A stretch of DNA of 64,000 nt. Source: Oscillospiraceae bacterium (GTDB taxonomy: Bacteria > Bacillota > Clostridia > Oscillospirales > Acutalibacteraceae). A model generated the notes under the pieces. The model saw nothing but the letters and a program-made list of their open reading frames with translations. It searched no databases and had not been told where the DNA came from. The stretch spans positions 1 to 64,000 of the forward strand of contig JAITGE010000014.1 of NCBI GenBank assembly GCA_031280825.1, in the 5' to 3' direction. This document shows positions 57,513 to 64,000 of this stretch, one piece after another. The translations under genes were made by a program, and so were the position numbers. Within the stretch, counting starts at the first letter, position 1, and each line of letters opens with the position of its first letter.

Positions 57513-57750
57513 TTTTACTGCAGACGATCATGTTGACATTACCGACGTGGTTTGCCCGGTCACTTTTGTGAAGGTCAAGGTGGCGCTGGATGTGCTTGAG
57601 GAAGGGCAGCTTTTGACCGTGCGGCTGGCCGACGGCGAACCCGTGCAAAACGTACCGCGCTCGGTCAAAGAGGAGGGGCACCAAATCCTAAAGCTGGCGG
57701 ACAATGGCGACGGTACCTATACCCTGGTTGTCCGGAAAGCGGGTGAATGA
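57505..57750 (+). CDS. TusA-family sulfur carrier protein
   Basis: The 81-residue protein has the TusA/SirA Cys-Pro motif in DITDVVCPVTFVKVKVALD (Cys17) and the strand pair LLTVRLADGEPVQNVPRS, VKEEGHQILKL. TusA proteins carry persulfide sulfur between enzymes. Here it probably shuttles sulfur from the reductase or a donor toward the ThiS-like carrier. Coupled to the sulfite reductase gene. Confidence 0.88.
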   Translation: MADFTADDHVDITDVVCPVTFVKVKVALDVLEEGQLLTVRLADGEPVQNVPRSVKEEGHQILKLADNGDGTYTLVVRKAGE

Positions 57751-57751
57751 A

Positions 57752-58075
57752 ATGGCAGTGAAGGTATCCGCCGATAATTTTGCCGCCGAGGTGCTGCAAA
57801 GCAAAATCCCGGCACTGGTGGATTTTTATGCGGATGGCTGCATCCCTTGCAGGCGTCTGTCGCCGATTCTGGCGGAGCTGGAAGAGGAAGCGGGCGGCGC
57901 ATGGAAGCTGTGCAAGGTGAATGTGGGCGCCAATCTGCCGTTGGCGCAGCGCTGCGGCGTTCTTTCCGCCCCCACAATCATTGCTTTTCGGGATGGTGAA
58001 GAACGCGCGCGGCACCCCGGATTTTTAGAAAAAGACGCCGTAACGGAAATACTGAATCAAATTTTGGAGGGTTAG
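57752..58075 (+). CDS. Thioredoxin-like protein with CIPC active site
   Basis: The 107-residue thioredoxin fold reads PALVDFYADGCIPCRRLSPILAELEEEA, with CxxC at Cys30 and Cys33. The usual Trp before the first Cys is Gly and the middle pair is Ile-Pro instead of Gly-Pro, so the redox potential may differ. The cis-Pro is present in LSAPTIIAFRDGE. It may reduce AprA-, TusA- or carrier-bound disulfides in this operon. Confidence 0.88.
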   Translation: MAVKVSADNFAAEVLQSKIPALVDFYADGCIPCRRLSPILAELEEEAGGAWKLCKVNVGANLPLAQRCGVLSAPTIIAFRDGEERARHPGFLEKDAVTEILNQILEG

Positions 58076-58078
58076 AAA

Positions 58079-58288
58079 ATGCAATTGACTGTAGCCGGAA
58101 ACCAAAAAGAATACGCGGATGGGCTGACCGTGGCAAAGCTCATTGAACTGGAGGAGGTGGAAACACCGGCATATGTCACCGTATCCGTCAACGATGCGTT
58201 TATCGCCGGCGGCACATTTGAGGAAGCCGTGCTGCAGGATGGCGACAGGATAGAATTTTTGTATTTCATGGGAGGAGGGTCGGCATAA
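58079..58288 (+). CDS. hcyS: ThiS/HcyS-like sulfur carrier with masked C-terminus
   Basis: The 69-residue beta-grasp protein (MQLTVAGNQKEYADGLTVAKLIE, then VNDAFIAGG and LQDGDRIEFLYFMGGGSA) ends Gly-Gly-Gly-Ser-Ala, not in the bare Gly-Gly needed for adenylation. Carriers of the CysO, QbsE and HcyS kind carry such extra residues, removed by a JAMM protease before the E1-like enzyme forms the thiocarboxylate; both enzymes are encoded next. It probably donates sulfide to MetY. Gene name assigned by analogy with Wolinella. Confidence 0.82.
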   Translation: MQLTVAGNQKEYADGLTVAKLIELEEVETPAYVTVSVNDAFIAGGTFEEAVLQDGDRIEFLYFMGGGSA

Positions 58289-59091
58289 TGGCTTTTTCGA
58301 ACGAACAGCTGGAACGCTACTCCCGGCATATCCTGCTTTCAGAGGTGGGCGTGAAGGGACAAAAAAAGCTGCTGGAAGCCAGTGTGCTGATTATCGGCGC
58401 GGGCGGGTTGGGTGCGCCCGCCGCCCTTTATCTTGCCGCCGCGGGCGTGGGAACCATCGGCATTGCGGACGCGGACGAGGTGGATCTATCCAACCTGCAG
58501 CGGCAGGTGATTCACACCACACCGGATGTAGGCAAGGCTAAGGTGCAATCGGCGAAAGAAACAATGGAAGCCATCAATCCCGGCGTAACGGTCAAAGCCT
58601 GCCGGACGTTTGTGGATGCAAGCAATATCATGGGCTTGATCGCGGGCTATGATTTCATCATCGACGGCACGGATAATTTTCCCGCAAAATTCCTCATTAA
58701 CGATGCGTGCGTGCTGGCGGCAAAGCCGTTTTCCCACGCGGGGATTATTCGGTTCAAGGGGCAGCTGACGACCTACGTGCCCGGCGAAGGTCCGTGCTAT
58801 CGCTGCGCGTTCAAGGCGCCTCCGCCGCCCGACGCTGTTCCCACCTGCAAGCAGGCGGGAGTGATTGGCGCGATGGGCGGTGTGATCGGCAGTCTGCAGG
58901 CCATGGAGGCGGTGAAATACATCATTGGCAAAGGCGAGCTGCTAACGGGGCATTTGCTGACATACGACGCGCTCAAAATGGAGTTCCGAAAAATCAAGCT
59001 GCCCGCATATAAAGACTGTGCGGTTTGCGGGGAGCATCCCACCATTCTCGCTCCGGTGGATTACGAGCAAAAGGAGTGTGATTTAAAATGA
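58288..59091 (+). CDS. hcyF: E1-like adenylyltransferase (ThiF/MoeB/HcyF)
   Basis: The 267-residue protein has IIGAGGLGAPAALYLAAAGVG (ATP loop), DADEVDLSNLQRQVIHTTPDVG (RQ motif), FIIDGTDNFPAKFLINDA and PTCKQAGVIGAMGGVIGSLQA, whose Cys is the usual active-site position. Zinc-type cysteines lie in CYRCAF and CAVCGEHP. There is no rhodanese domain. It adenylates the processed ThiS-like carrier. It overlaps the JAMM gene by 4 bp and abuts the carrier gene. Confidence 0.88.
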   Translation: MAFSNEQLERYSRHILLSEVGVKGQKKLLEASVLIIGAGGLGAPAALYLAAAGVGTIGIADADEVDLSNLQRQVIHTTPDVGKAKVQSAKETMEAINPGVTVKACRTFVDASNIMGLIAGYDFIIDGTDNFPAKFLINDACVLAAKPFSHAGIIRFKGQLTTYVPGEGPCYRCAFKAPPPPDAVPTCKQAGVIGAMGGVIGSLQAMEAVKYIIGKGELLTGHLLTYDALKMEFRKIKLPAYKDCAVCGEHPTILAPVDYEQKECDLK

Positions 59092-59504
59092 CCGTTCAGC
59101 TGCGCCGGGCGGATTATGACGCGATTGTCGCACATGCGGTTCGTTGCCTGCCCAACGAAGCCTGTGGGGTGATCGGCGGCAGGGTGGAAGGTGAAACAAA
59201 GGTGATCGAAAAGGTGTATCCGCTGGATAACCCCGACCAAAGCCCGGAGCATTTTTCGATTGACCCAAAATCGCAATTGGCGGCTGTCAAGGACATGCGG
59301 GCATTGGGGCTTTCGCCGCTCGGCAATTTTCATTCGCATCCGTCCACCCCGGCCAGACCCTCCGCGGAGGATATTCGCCTTGCTTACAATCCAAATGACA
59401 GTTACCTGATTCTCTCGCTTGCCGAAGAATCGCCGGTGCTGAAATCGTTCCGCATCGCACACGGCGAGGCGAGTCCCGAGCCGGTGTGCGTGCTGCGCGT
59501 GTAA
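59088..59504 (+). CDS. hcyD: JAMM/MPN metalloprotease (HcyD-like)
   Basis: The 138-residue protein has the complete JAMM site: Glu24 in NEACGVIGG, GNFHSHPSTPARPSAEDI with His82 and His84, then Ser92 and Asp95. Prokaryotic JAMM proteins of this size (Mec, QbsD, HcyD) cut residues off the C-terminus of sulfur carriers to expose Gly-Gly. The partner is the carrier ending in GGGSA two genes upstream. Last gene of the operon; no clear terminator follows. Confidence 0.88.
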   Translation: MTVQLRRADYDAIVAHAVRCLPNEACGVIGGRVEGETKVIEKVYPLDNPDQSPEHFSIDPKSQLAAVKDMRALGLSPLGNFHSHPSTPARPSAEDIRLAYNPNDSYLILSLAEESPVLKSFRIAHGEASPEPVCVLRV

Positions 59505-59707
59505 AACCGCCGCGCATGTCGCCCGAACACAGCCAAAGCATGGTCGCTCGTGCTCCGGATGGCGGAAAATACGCAGTCGAGGGAATCAAGGCCGATTTGC
59601 GGCATTATATTCCCGTTTTGCGCAACAAAAATCAAGTGTCGAAAAGCGGTAAAACACCCTTCTATTCCGCGTCACTGCGCATAGGATAGCACAAAGGGGG
59701 AGTGTTG

Positions 59708-60574
59708 GTGCGGCTGTTTGATTTGCATTGCGATACTGTTACCACCTGCATGAAGACCGGAGCAAGCCTCGCCCGCAATGGTCTGCATTGGGATTTGACG
59801 CGAGCGGCGCAATTTGAGCGCTGGGTGCAGGTTTTTGCCATCTTTGTGCCGGATAGCCTGCAGGGGGAGGCGGCGTGGGCATATTATAAGAAAGCGCGCT
59901 GCTTTGCCCGGCAGGAGATTCCGGCAGACGTGCATGCGCTTTTGGCATTGGAAAACGGCAATGCCCTTTGCGGAAGACCGGAGCGTGTCGCGGAATTGGC
60001 GAGCGACGGCGTGCGTATCCTCACGCTCACCTGGAACGGGCAAAACGAGCTGGGCGCGGGCGCGGGCTGCGACCCGGCGCTGCCGCTGACCGACGCAGGC
60101 TGCGCCGTTCTGGCTGAATGCTGGAAGCACGGCGTCCTGCCGGACGCCTCCCATCTGAATGAAGCGGGATTTTGGCAAGTGAACGCCCTTTGCGGCGCAA
60201 CGCCCGGCGCACGCTATATCGCAAGCCATTCCTGCTGTGCGGCGGTGCAGGCACACCCGCGCAATTTGTGTGACGCGCGGCTGCGTGCGCTCCTTGCTGC
60301 CGGCGGCTTGTTGGGGCTGAACCTTTATCCGCCTTTTTTGGGCGGCGCGGGGGATATCTGTGCCGTGCTGCGCCATTTGGAACATCTGCTTGTTTTGGGC
60401 GGCGCAAAACGGACCGCGTTGGGCAGTGATTTTGACGGTGCGGCGTTGCAACCGGATTTGGCGGGGCTGCAAAAAATCCCCGCCCTGCGCGAAGCCGTTG
60501 CGGTCTCGCTGGGCAAGGATTTTGCGGAGGATTTTTTTTGGGGGAATGCGGCAAGGTTTTTTGGGCTGGTATAG
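59708..60574 (+). CDS. Membrane dipeptidase (renal dipeptidase family, M19)
   Basis: The 288-residue zinc hydrolase has the family pattern FDLHCDTV (His-x-Asp ligands), LALENGNAL (bridging Glu), LTLTWNGQNELGAG, DASHLNEAGFWQV, YIASHSCC and ALGSDFDGA. It hydrolyses dipeptides, often those with D-residues. GTG 59708 is preferred: AAAGGGGGA lies 7 bp upstream. The 59505-59707 gap before it shows no convincing gene. Confidence 0.86.
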   Translation: MRLFDLHCDTVTTCMKTGASLARNGLHWDLTRAAQFERWVQVFAIFVPDSLQGEAAWAYYKKARCFARQEIPADVHALLALENGNALCGRPERVAELASDGVRILTLTWNGQNELGAGAGCDPALPLTDAGCAVLAECWKHGVLPDASHLNEAGFWQVNALCGATPGARYIASHSCCAAVQAHPRNLCDARLRALLAAGGLLGLNLYPPFLGGAGDICAVLRHLEHLLVLGGAKRTALGSDFDGAALQPDLAGLQKIPALREAVAVSLGKDFAEDFFWGNAARFFGLV

Positions 60575-60605
60575 AAGCCTCGCGGCGTGTTCGTGAAAAC
60601 GCTTC

Positions 60606-61472
60606 TCAATAAACCGCCGTATCCTTCGTGGCATACATAAAGATCAGGCACTTATCCCCGCAATGAGTGCAAGTGATGCAGCCCGCGAAGCCGGAGCGCA
60701 CTTCGGCAAAAATCCCCTTGCCTTCCACCAAAGCCTTGGCCGTAAGGAACTCCTCGGGGCTGACGCCGCTGTGGTAGAGGAAAGCGATTTCGGGTTCAAT
60801 ATTTTCCGGGTTGGCGAGCGCGTCCTCTAAGTATTGCTTTTGCACCTGGATGGGTTTGCCGCGCAGCTTTTTCAGCGCCGTCAGCTTACCGCCGGGCATC
60901 CCCAGCACAGGGCGGATCCCCAGCAGGTTCGCGCCCATGGCGGAAACCGCGGAGCAGCGCCCGCTCCTGCGCATGTAGGTGACGGAGCCAAGCAGAGCGG
61001 TTGTGCGCACCCGACCGCGCCACTGCTCAGCTTCGGCGGCAAGGGCGGCGGCGTCCAAGCCCTCGGCACGTTTTTTTGCCAGATGCAGCAGCTGCAGCGT
61101 GATACCAACCGACATACTCTGGCTATCCACCACAAACACGCCGGGGAACTCCTGCGCGGCAATCACCGCGTTTTGGTAGCAGGCGGAAATCTGCCCGCCG
61201 ATCGTGAAGTGCACCACAGCGTTTTTACCGCCGTCGGTCAAAGCCGCAAAATGTTCCTGGTATTCCCCGACGGGGATGGCGGAGGTCGTCGGAACGATCT
61301 TTTCCTGCTCATATGTATGGAAAATCTCCGGCGGGGTGATGTCGATCCCATCGCGCAGGCTGCGCCCGGCAATGTTCACATATAGGGGGATTGTTTTGAT
61401 TTGATGCGTTTGCATCAAATCCGCGGGCAGCTCGGCAGGGCTGTCTGTGCTAAGGAGAACGGGCTTCTGCAT
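60606..61472 (-). CDS. DegV family fatty-acid-binding protein, copy 1
   Basis: The 288-residue DegV protein starts KPVLLSTDSPAELPADLM, then VNIAGRSLRDGIDITPPEIF, TTSAIPVGEYQEHFAAL, and VVDSQSMSVGITLQLLHLA with VTYMRRSGRCSAVSAMGANLLGIRP. DegV (FakB) proteins hold a fatty acid for phosphorylation by FakA. The C-terminus is unusual in having CITCTHCGDKC, a dense cysteine cluster where relatives have a GAHxGPG loop. It is paired with a second DegV 72 bp upstream on the same strand. ATG 61472 follows GGAGGTGTG. Confidence 0.85.
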   Translation of the reverse strand: MQKPVLLSTDSPAELPADLMQTHQIKTIPLYVNIAGRSLRDGIDITPPEIFHTYEQEKIVPTTSAIPVGEYQEHFAALTDGGKNAVVHFTIGGQISACYQNAVIAAQEFPGVFVVDSQSMSVGITLQLLHLAKKRAEGLDAAALAAEAEQWRGRVRTTALLGSVTYMRRSGRCSAVSAMGANLLGIRPVLGMPGGKLTALKKLRGKPIQVQKQYLEDALANPENIEPEIAFLYHSGVSPEEFLTAKALVEGKGIFAEVRSGFAGCITCTHCGDKCLIFMYATKDTAVY

Positions 61473-61544
61473 GACTCTCACACCTCCGACGGTTATTGAT
61501 GGATTTTTGAATCGCTTGATGCGGGCTTGCCGCCCGGCAACGAA

Positions 61545-62408
61545 TTATCGCTCCAGCGCAATGAAGCCGCAGCATTCGGGGCCGCAGTGCGCGGCGATGA
61601 CGCAGCCGATGCTTCCTGTGATCCAGCGCCGCACCTCCGGCAGCGCTTCGCGGGCAATCGCTTCCAGCGCCGCATATTGCTCCGGGGGCACATCCGGCGT
61701 GTGCATAACATAAACTTGCGTGGGATTCAATTTTTCACGGCATGCCTCCGCTGCACTGCGAATGAAGGCTTCCTGCGCGGCGGCAAGCGTTCCGCGAAAT
61801 TTTTTGCCAATCGACACCTCGCCCGTCGTCGTATCCATGCTGACCTGCGGGCGTATCTTGAGTAAGTTTGCGCCAAAGGCGGATATCGCCGAACAGCGTC
61901 CGCCGTTTTTGATGAACGTCAGTTCGCCGGGCAAGTAGTAAGCGCGCACCTTTGCGCGCAGATCTTTCACCTGCGCGACAATGACGTCAATCGGGAGATC
62001 CTGCGTGCAGAGCTTTGCGGCTTCCACGCAAAGCGCTCCCGAGCCTGTGCAGAAATTAAAGCTGTCCACAACGTGCACGTTTTTGATTTCCGCCGCCGCA
62101 AGCGTCGCGATATGGTTGCAGGAGGAAAACGCGTGCGTCAGCGAAATATGCAGAACGGTTTTGCCCTGCGAAACGAATTTGGCAAAAAATTCCTTATAAT
62201 CCTCAATGGAAGGCGCGGCGGTCTTGGCGATGATCCCGCGTTCTTTGTATGCGCTGTAAATTTGCTCCGGGAAGATGTCCACGCAATCGTGATAAAACTT
62301 GCCCTCCAGGTTGATGAACAGCGGGAAGAACTGAACGCCGTATTCTTCCCGGATTTCAGGCGGAAGATCGGAAGAGCTATCCGTTGTCACAACGATAGAT
62401 CGGTTCAT
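61545..62408 (-). CDS. DegV family fatty-acid-binding protein, copy 2
   Basis: The 287-residue paralogue reads RSIVVTTDSSSDLPPEIREEYG, INLEGKFYHDCVDIFPEQIY, TAAPSIEDYKEFFAKFV, VVDSFNFCTGSGAL and LTFIKNGGRCSAISAFGANLLKIRPQV. The end, GCVIAAHCGPECCGFIAL, resembles the usual DegV loop, with extra cysteines. It probably binds a different acyl chain from copy 1. AAAGGGG lies before ATG 62408. No fakA gene is in the window. Confidence 0.87.
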   Translation of the reverse strand: MNRSIVVTTDSSSDLPPEIREEYGVQFFPLFINLEGKFYHDCVDIFPEQIYSAYKERGIIAKTAAPSIEDYKEFFAKFVSQGKTVLHISLTHAFSSCNHIATLAAAEIKNVHVVDSFNFCTGSGALCVEAAKLCTQDLPIDVIVAQVKDLRAKVRAYYLPGELTFIKNGGRCSAISAFGANLLKIRPQVSMDTTTGEVSIGKKFRGTLAAAQEAFIRSAAEACREKLNPTQVYVMHTPDVPPEQYAALEAIAREALPEVRRWITGSIGCVIAAHCGPECCGFIALER

Positions 62409-62459
62409 ATGCAACCCCTTTATTTGCAAAATAGGCTTATGGTATGAATACTCCCCTGT

Positions 62460-62488
62460 AGTATAACAAAAATTTTACGGAATGTAAA
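62460..62488 (-). promoter_or_regulatory. Promoter of the degV pair
   Basis: On the minus strand: TTTACA, 17-bp spacer, TATACT. The 62409-62729 gap contains this promoter and the promoter of the next plus-strand gene; nothing else was recognised. Confidence 0.55.
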
Positions 62489-62669
62489 CCCTTGCGAAAA
62501 TTTTTTACAGTTAACGAGAGAATCAAGCATGAGGCTGGAAAAAGAGCGTTTAGGGCAATGCCTGTTACGGTAAACGCGCAGAGCATTAAGCACGGTTTTG
62601 CGGATCATGTTGCGTATTTGCTTAATTTCTGTTGGGAAACTAAATTGCCGCGATAAACGCGCCGAAGGC

Positions 62670-62698
62670 TTGCTTTTGTGCGAAAATCGTGCTATACT
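62670..62698 (+). promoter_or_regulatory. Promoter of the zinc-ribbon membrane protein
   Basis: TTGCTT (62670-62675), 17-bp spacer, TATACT (62693-62698); AGAGGGTGA ribosome site precedes the ATG at 62730. Confidence 0.6.
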
Positions 62699-62729
62699 TT
62701 CCCTAAAGTTATGAAAAGAGGGTGAAGCG

Positions 62730-63740
62730 ATGCATTGCAGCTACTGCAGCAACCACGTGACCGACGGTGCGGTTTTTTGCCAGCACTGCGGCGCGCCAAC
62801 GGGCGAACAGCAGGCGGCGCAGCCGGTGCGGGTTCCGCAGAATTATGCACCTCCCCAGCCCGGCTACGCTCCGCCCCGCCCCGGCTACACGCCAAAAAAA
62901 AGCAACGCGCCGATCCTTGTCGTGCTCATTGCGGTGTTCACGCTGTTTTTTATTGTCGGCGGTCTGATGCTGGTGGGGCTTTTCAACATGCCGGAATGGT
63001 CGCAGGATGACGCGCGTTCGCTGTGGGTGGACGATACGTGGTACGAGAACCATGGCGGCGATTCTGCCTATGCGATTTATTCCGCCGCTTTTAAGCAGCT
63101 GTACAGCCAGCCCGCGCAGCGGGGAATGACCTGGCACGAAATAACGGTTACACTTGCGGATGGCACAGCCATAACGGAAGAGCGACAAACGCACAGCAGT
63201 CTGGTGCGCCAGGCGGACGGCACGCTGGATTCCAGCGCCCGCGTGGATTGGCTGAACGCGGATGGCACAACGACCGAGGGCACGGTATATTATGACGACG
63301 GTTATTATTACAGCGATTTGGTTACCGCCGGCAAACCCGCGCAATACAAAACCGCTGCGGCGCGGACGGACGGGACGGATCCCATTCCGGACGAGCTGCT
63401 CATTTCTCAAGACGACGTTATCGCGGAAGACAAATATTATGATACGGATGCCGAAGAACTGTATATGACGCTTTCTGGCGAAGCCGCAAGCCGCATCTTG
63501 GGCAGGGGAACGGCGGAGCTTGCGGATGATGCGGTTTTCGGCAATATCACGCTCTATTTCGCTGTGGATGCATACGGCAACCTAAGCACTGTCGGCTTTG
63601 TCGTGGAAGGAACCTGCACCAGAGACGGCAAGAACGCCGCGATCGCCGCTAAGGGCGGCTTTGCGCTGGTTGACTTCAACGCGATAGAGAGCATCGATTT
63701 CCCTGCTGCAATTTATGACTATCCGGTGCAACCGCGATAG
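62730..63740 (+). CDS. Zinc-ribbon single-pass membrane protein
   Basis: The 336-residue protein has an N-terminal zinc ribbon (CSYCSNHVTDGAVFCQHCG), a Pro/Tyr-rich linker with three PGY repeats, a membrane helix (about 69-92, ILVVLIAVFTLFFIVGGLML) and a roughly 240-residue extracellular domain. That domain is acidic and beta-rich (WHEITVTLADGTAITEERQ, YYDDGYYYSDLV, ITLYFAVDAYGNLSTVGF). The layout is common in clostridial envelope proteins; no function is known. No enzyme motif was seen. Confidence 0.7.
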   Translation: MHCSYCSNHVTDGAVFCQHCGAPTGEQQAAQPVRVPQNYAPPQPGYAPPRPGYTPKKSNAPILVVLIAVFTLFFIVGGLMLVGLFNMPEWSQDDARSLWVDDTWYENHGGDSAYAIYSAAFKQLYSQPAQRGMTWHEITVTLADGTAITEERQTHSSLVRQADGTLDSSARVDWLNADGTTTEGTVYYDDGYYYSDLVTAGKPAQYKTAAARTDGTDPIPDELLISQDDVIAEDKYYDTDAEELYMTLSGEAASRILGRGTAELADDAVFGNITLYFAVDAYGNLSTVGFVVEGTCTRDGKNAAIAAKGGFALVDFNAIESIDFPAAIYDYPVQPR

Positions 63741-63805
63741 CAAATGAATGAACCAAAGCAGAACTGTAAACATTTCGTTAAAAAAGAAAAAAACGCTTTT
63801 CTTTC

Positions 63806-63843
63806 GCCCGGGACTATTGTATGATGAATACAGAGTTCCGGGC
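63806..63843. repeat. Inverted repeat in the last intergenic region
   Basis: GCCCGGGACT (63806-63815) and AGTTCCGGGC (63834-63843) pair with one wobble; inside, TGTAT pairs with ATACA. A TATGAT -10-like box lies in the loop, so it may be an operator or a start-site hairpin for the partial gene that follows. Confidence 0.4.
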
Positions 63844-63886
63844 AAACCTATGCACAAAGCAGCTGAAATGGAAAGAGGGCGGCAGG

Positions 63887-64000
63887 ATGGATATGAGCAA
63901 GCTGGCGAAATGGAAACGGCGCATACCTCTGATGATTGCGGGGCTGATTGTGTTGGCGCTTTTGGGCTTTGCGGTGACGTATGTCATCAGCTCCAAAAAC
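63887..64000 (+). CDS. Membrane protein, 5' end only (cut by window end)
   Basis: ATG follows GAGGGCGGCAGG. The 38 visible residues (MDMSKLAKWKRRIPLMIAG, then LIVLALLGFAVTYVIS) give a basic N-terminus and one membrane helix of type II orientation. Family unknown; the rest lies outside the window. Confidence 0.5.
   Translation, partial: MDMSKLAKWKRRIPLMIAGLIVLALLGFAVTYVISSKN

Noticed and set aside
59516..59689. Possible 57-codon small gene between the JAMM protease and the dipeptidase
   Set aside because: It has no ribosome site and no recognisable sequence; the region reads as non-coding spacer.

Overview
The window looks like a chromosome segment of a GC-rich, spore-forming member of the Firmicutes (Clostridia). 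The signs are RicT/YaaT next to holB and the c-di-AMP receptor DarA, dipicolinate synthase subunit A, TrmFO, DivIVA-like and RbsD/FucU proteins, many TTG/GTG starts with strong AGGAGG ribosome sites, and near-consensus SigA promoters (TTGACA-17-TATAAT type). No species can be named from sequence alone.

Layout. 1-2.47 kb is a graveyard of mobile DNA around a tRNA-Ser(GGA): pieces of an ISAs1-family transposase on both strands, a half tRNA-Ser copy, a DnaB-like phage helicase fragment fused to the tail of a cytosine-5 methyltransferase, a broken phage DUF4373 replication gene and an (AGTAA)11 microsatellite. 2.5-13.3 kb is a plus-strand housekeeping block: ACT protein, trmFO, two TrkA-type proteins plus TrkH, ribF, a GPH symporter, an ATP-grasp protein, a DivIVA-like protein with a catalytically dead signal-peptidase-like protein, a thiamin-phosphate-synthase-like protein and an M24 peptidase. 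13.3-21.6 kb runs on the minus strand: nadC, ricT, holB, darA, pduL, dpaA, dgoD, fucU-like, smpB. 21.7-23.1 kb holds a small membrane protein and a Gfo/Idh/MocA oxidoreductase.

23.1-27.2 kb is an accessory island, visibly more AT-rich than its flanks. A second ISAs1 fragment abuts a decayed tandem array of two-gene units. Each unit has a matrixin-type metzincin (HExGHxxGxxH) and a membrane-anchored partner whose extracellular domain reads like a netrin/TIMP-like fold. An Lgt paralogue and a TIGR01906 membrane protein follow. This is the best candidate for an undescribed system: a bacterial matrixin with a TIMP-like partner.

27.2-39.7 kb is again mostly minus-strand housekeeping: tadA, a WalJ-type hydrolase, murA, a ComEA-like protein, a free-standing GlmU acetyltransferase domain, a CDP-glycerol transferase, tpiA, iolB, an EF-G-like GTPase and two orphan envelope proteins. 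40-42.2 kb is a PadR-controlled drug-exporter operon.

42.2-59.5 kb is a sulfur region. It contains an Rrf2/CymR-like regulator, a sulfate ABC transporter (sbp-cysTWA), a metal or tetrapyrrole ABC transporter with a half-size CbiK-like chelatase, a LacI regulator, and an eleven-gene operon going from sulfate activation (cysDN) through APS reductase (aprAB type) and a small siroheme sulfite reductase to sulfur delivery by a ThiS-like carrier, an E1-like enzyme, a JAMM protease and MetY. That last set matches protein-thiocarboxylate-dependent homocysteine synthesis. Three promoters in this region share a CATAC-N7-GTATG palindrome just downstream of the -10 box, a probable regulon operator.

59.7-64 kb has a membrane dipeptidase, two DegV lipid-binding proteins, a zinc-ribbon membrane protein and the start of another membrane protein cut by the window end.
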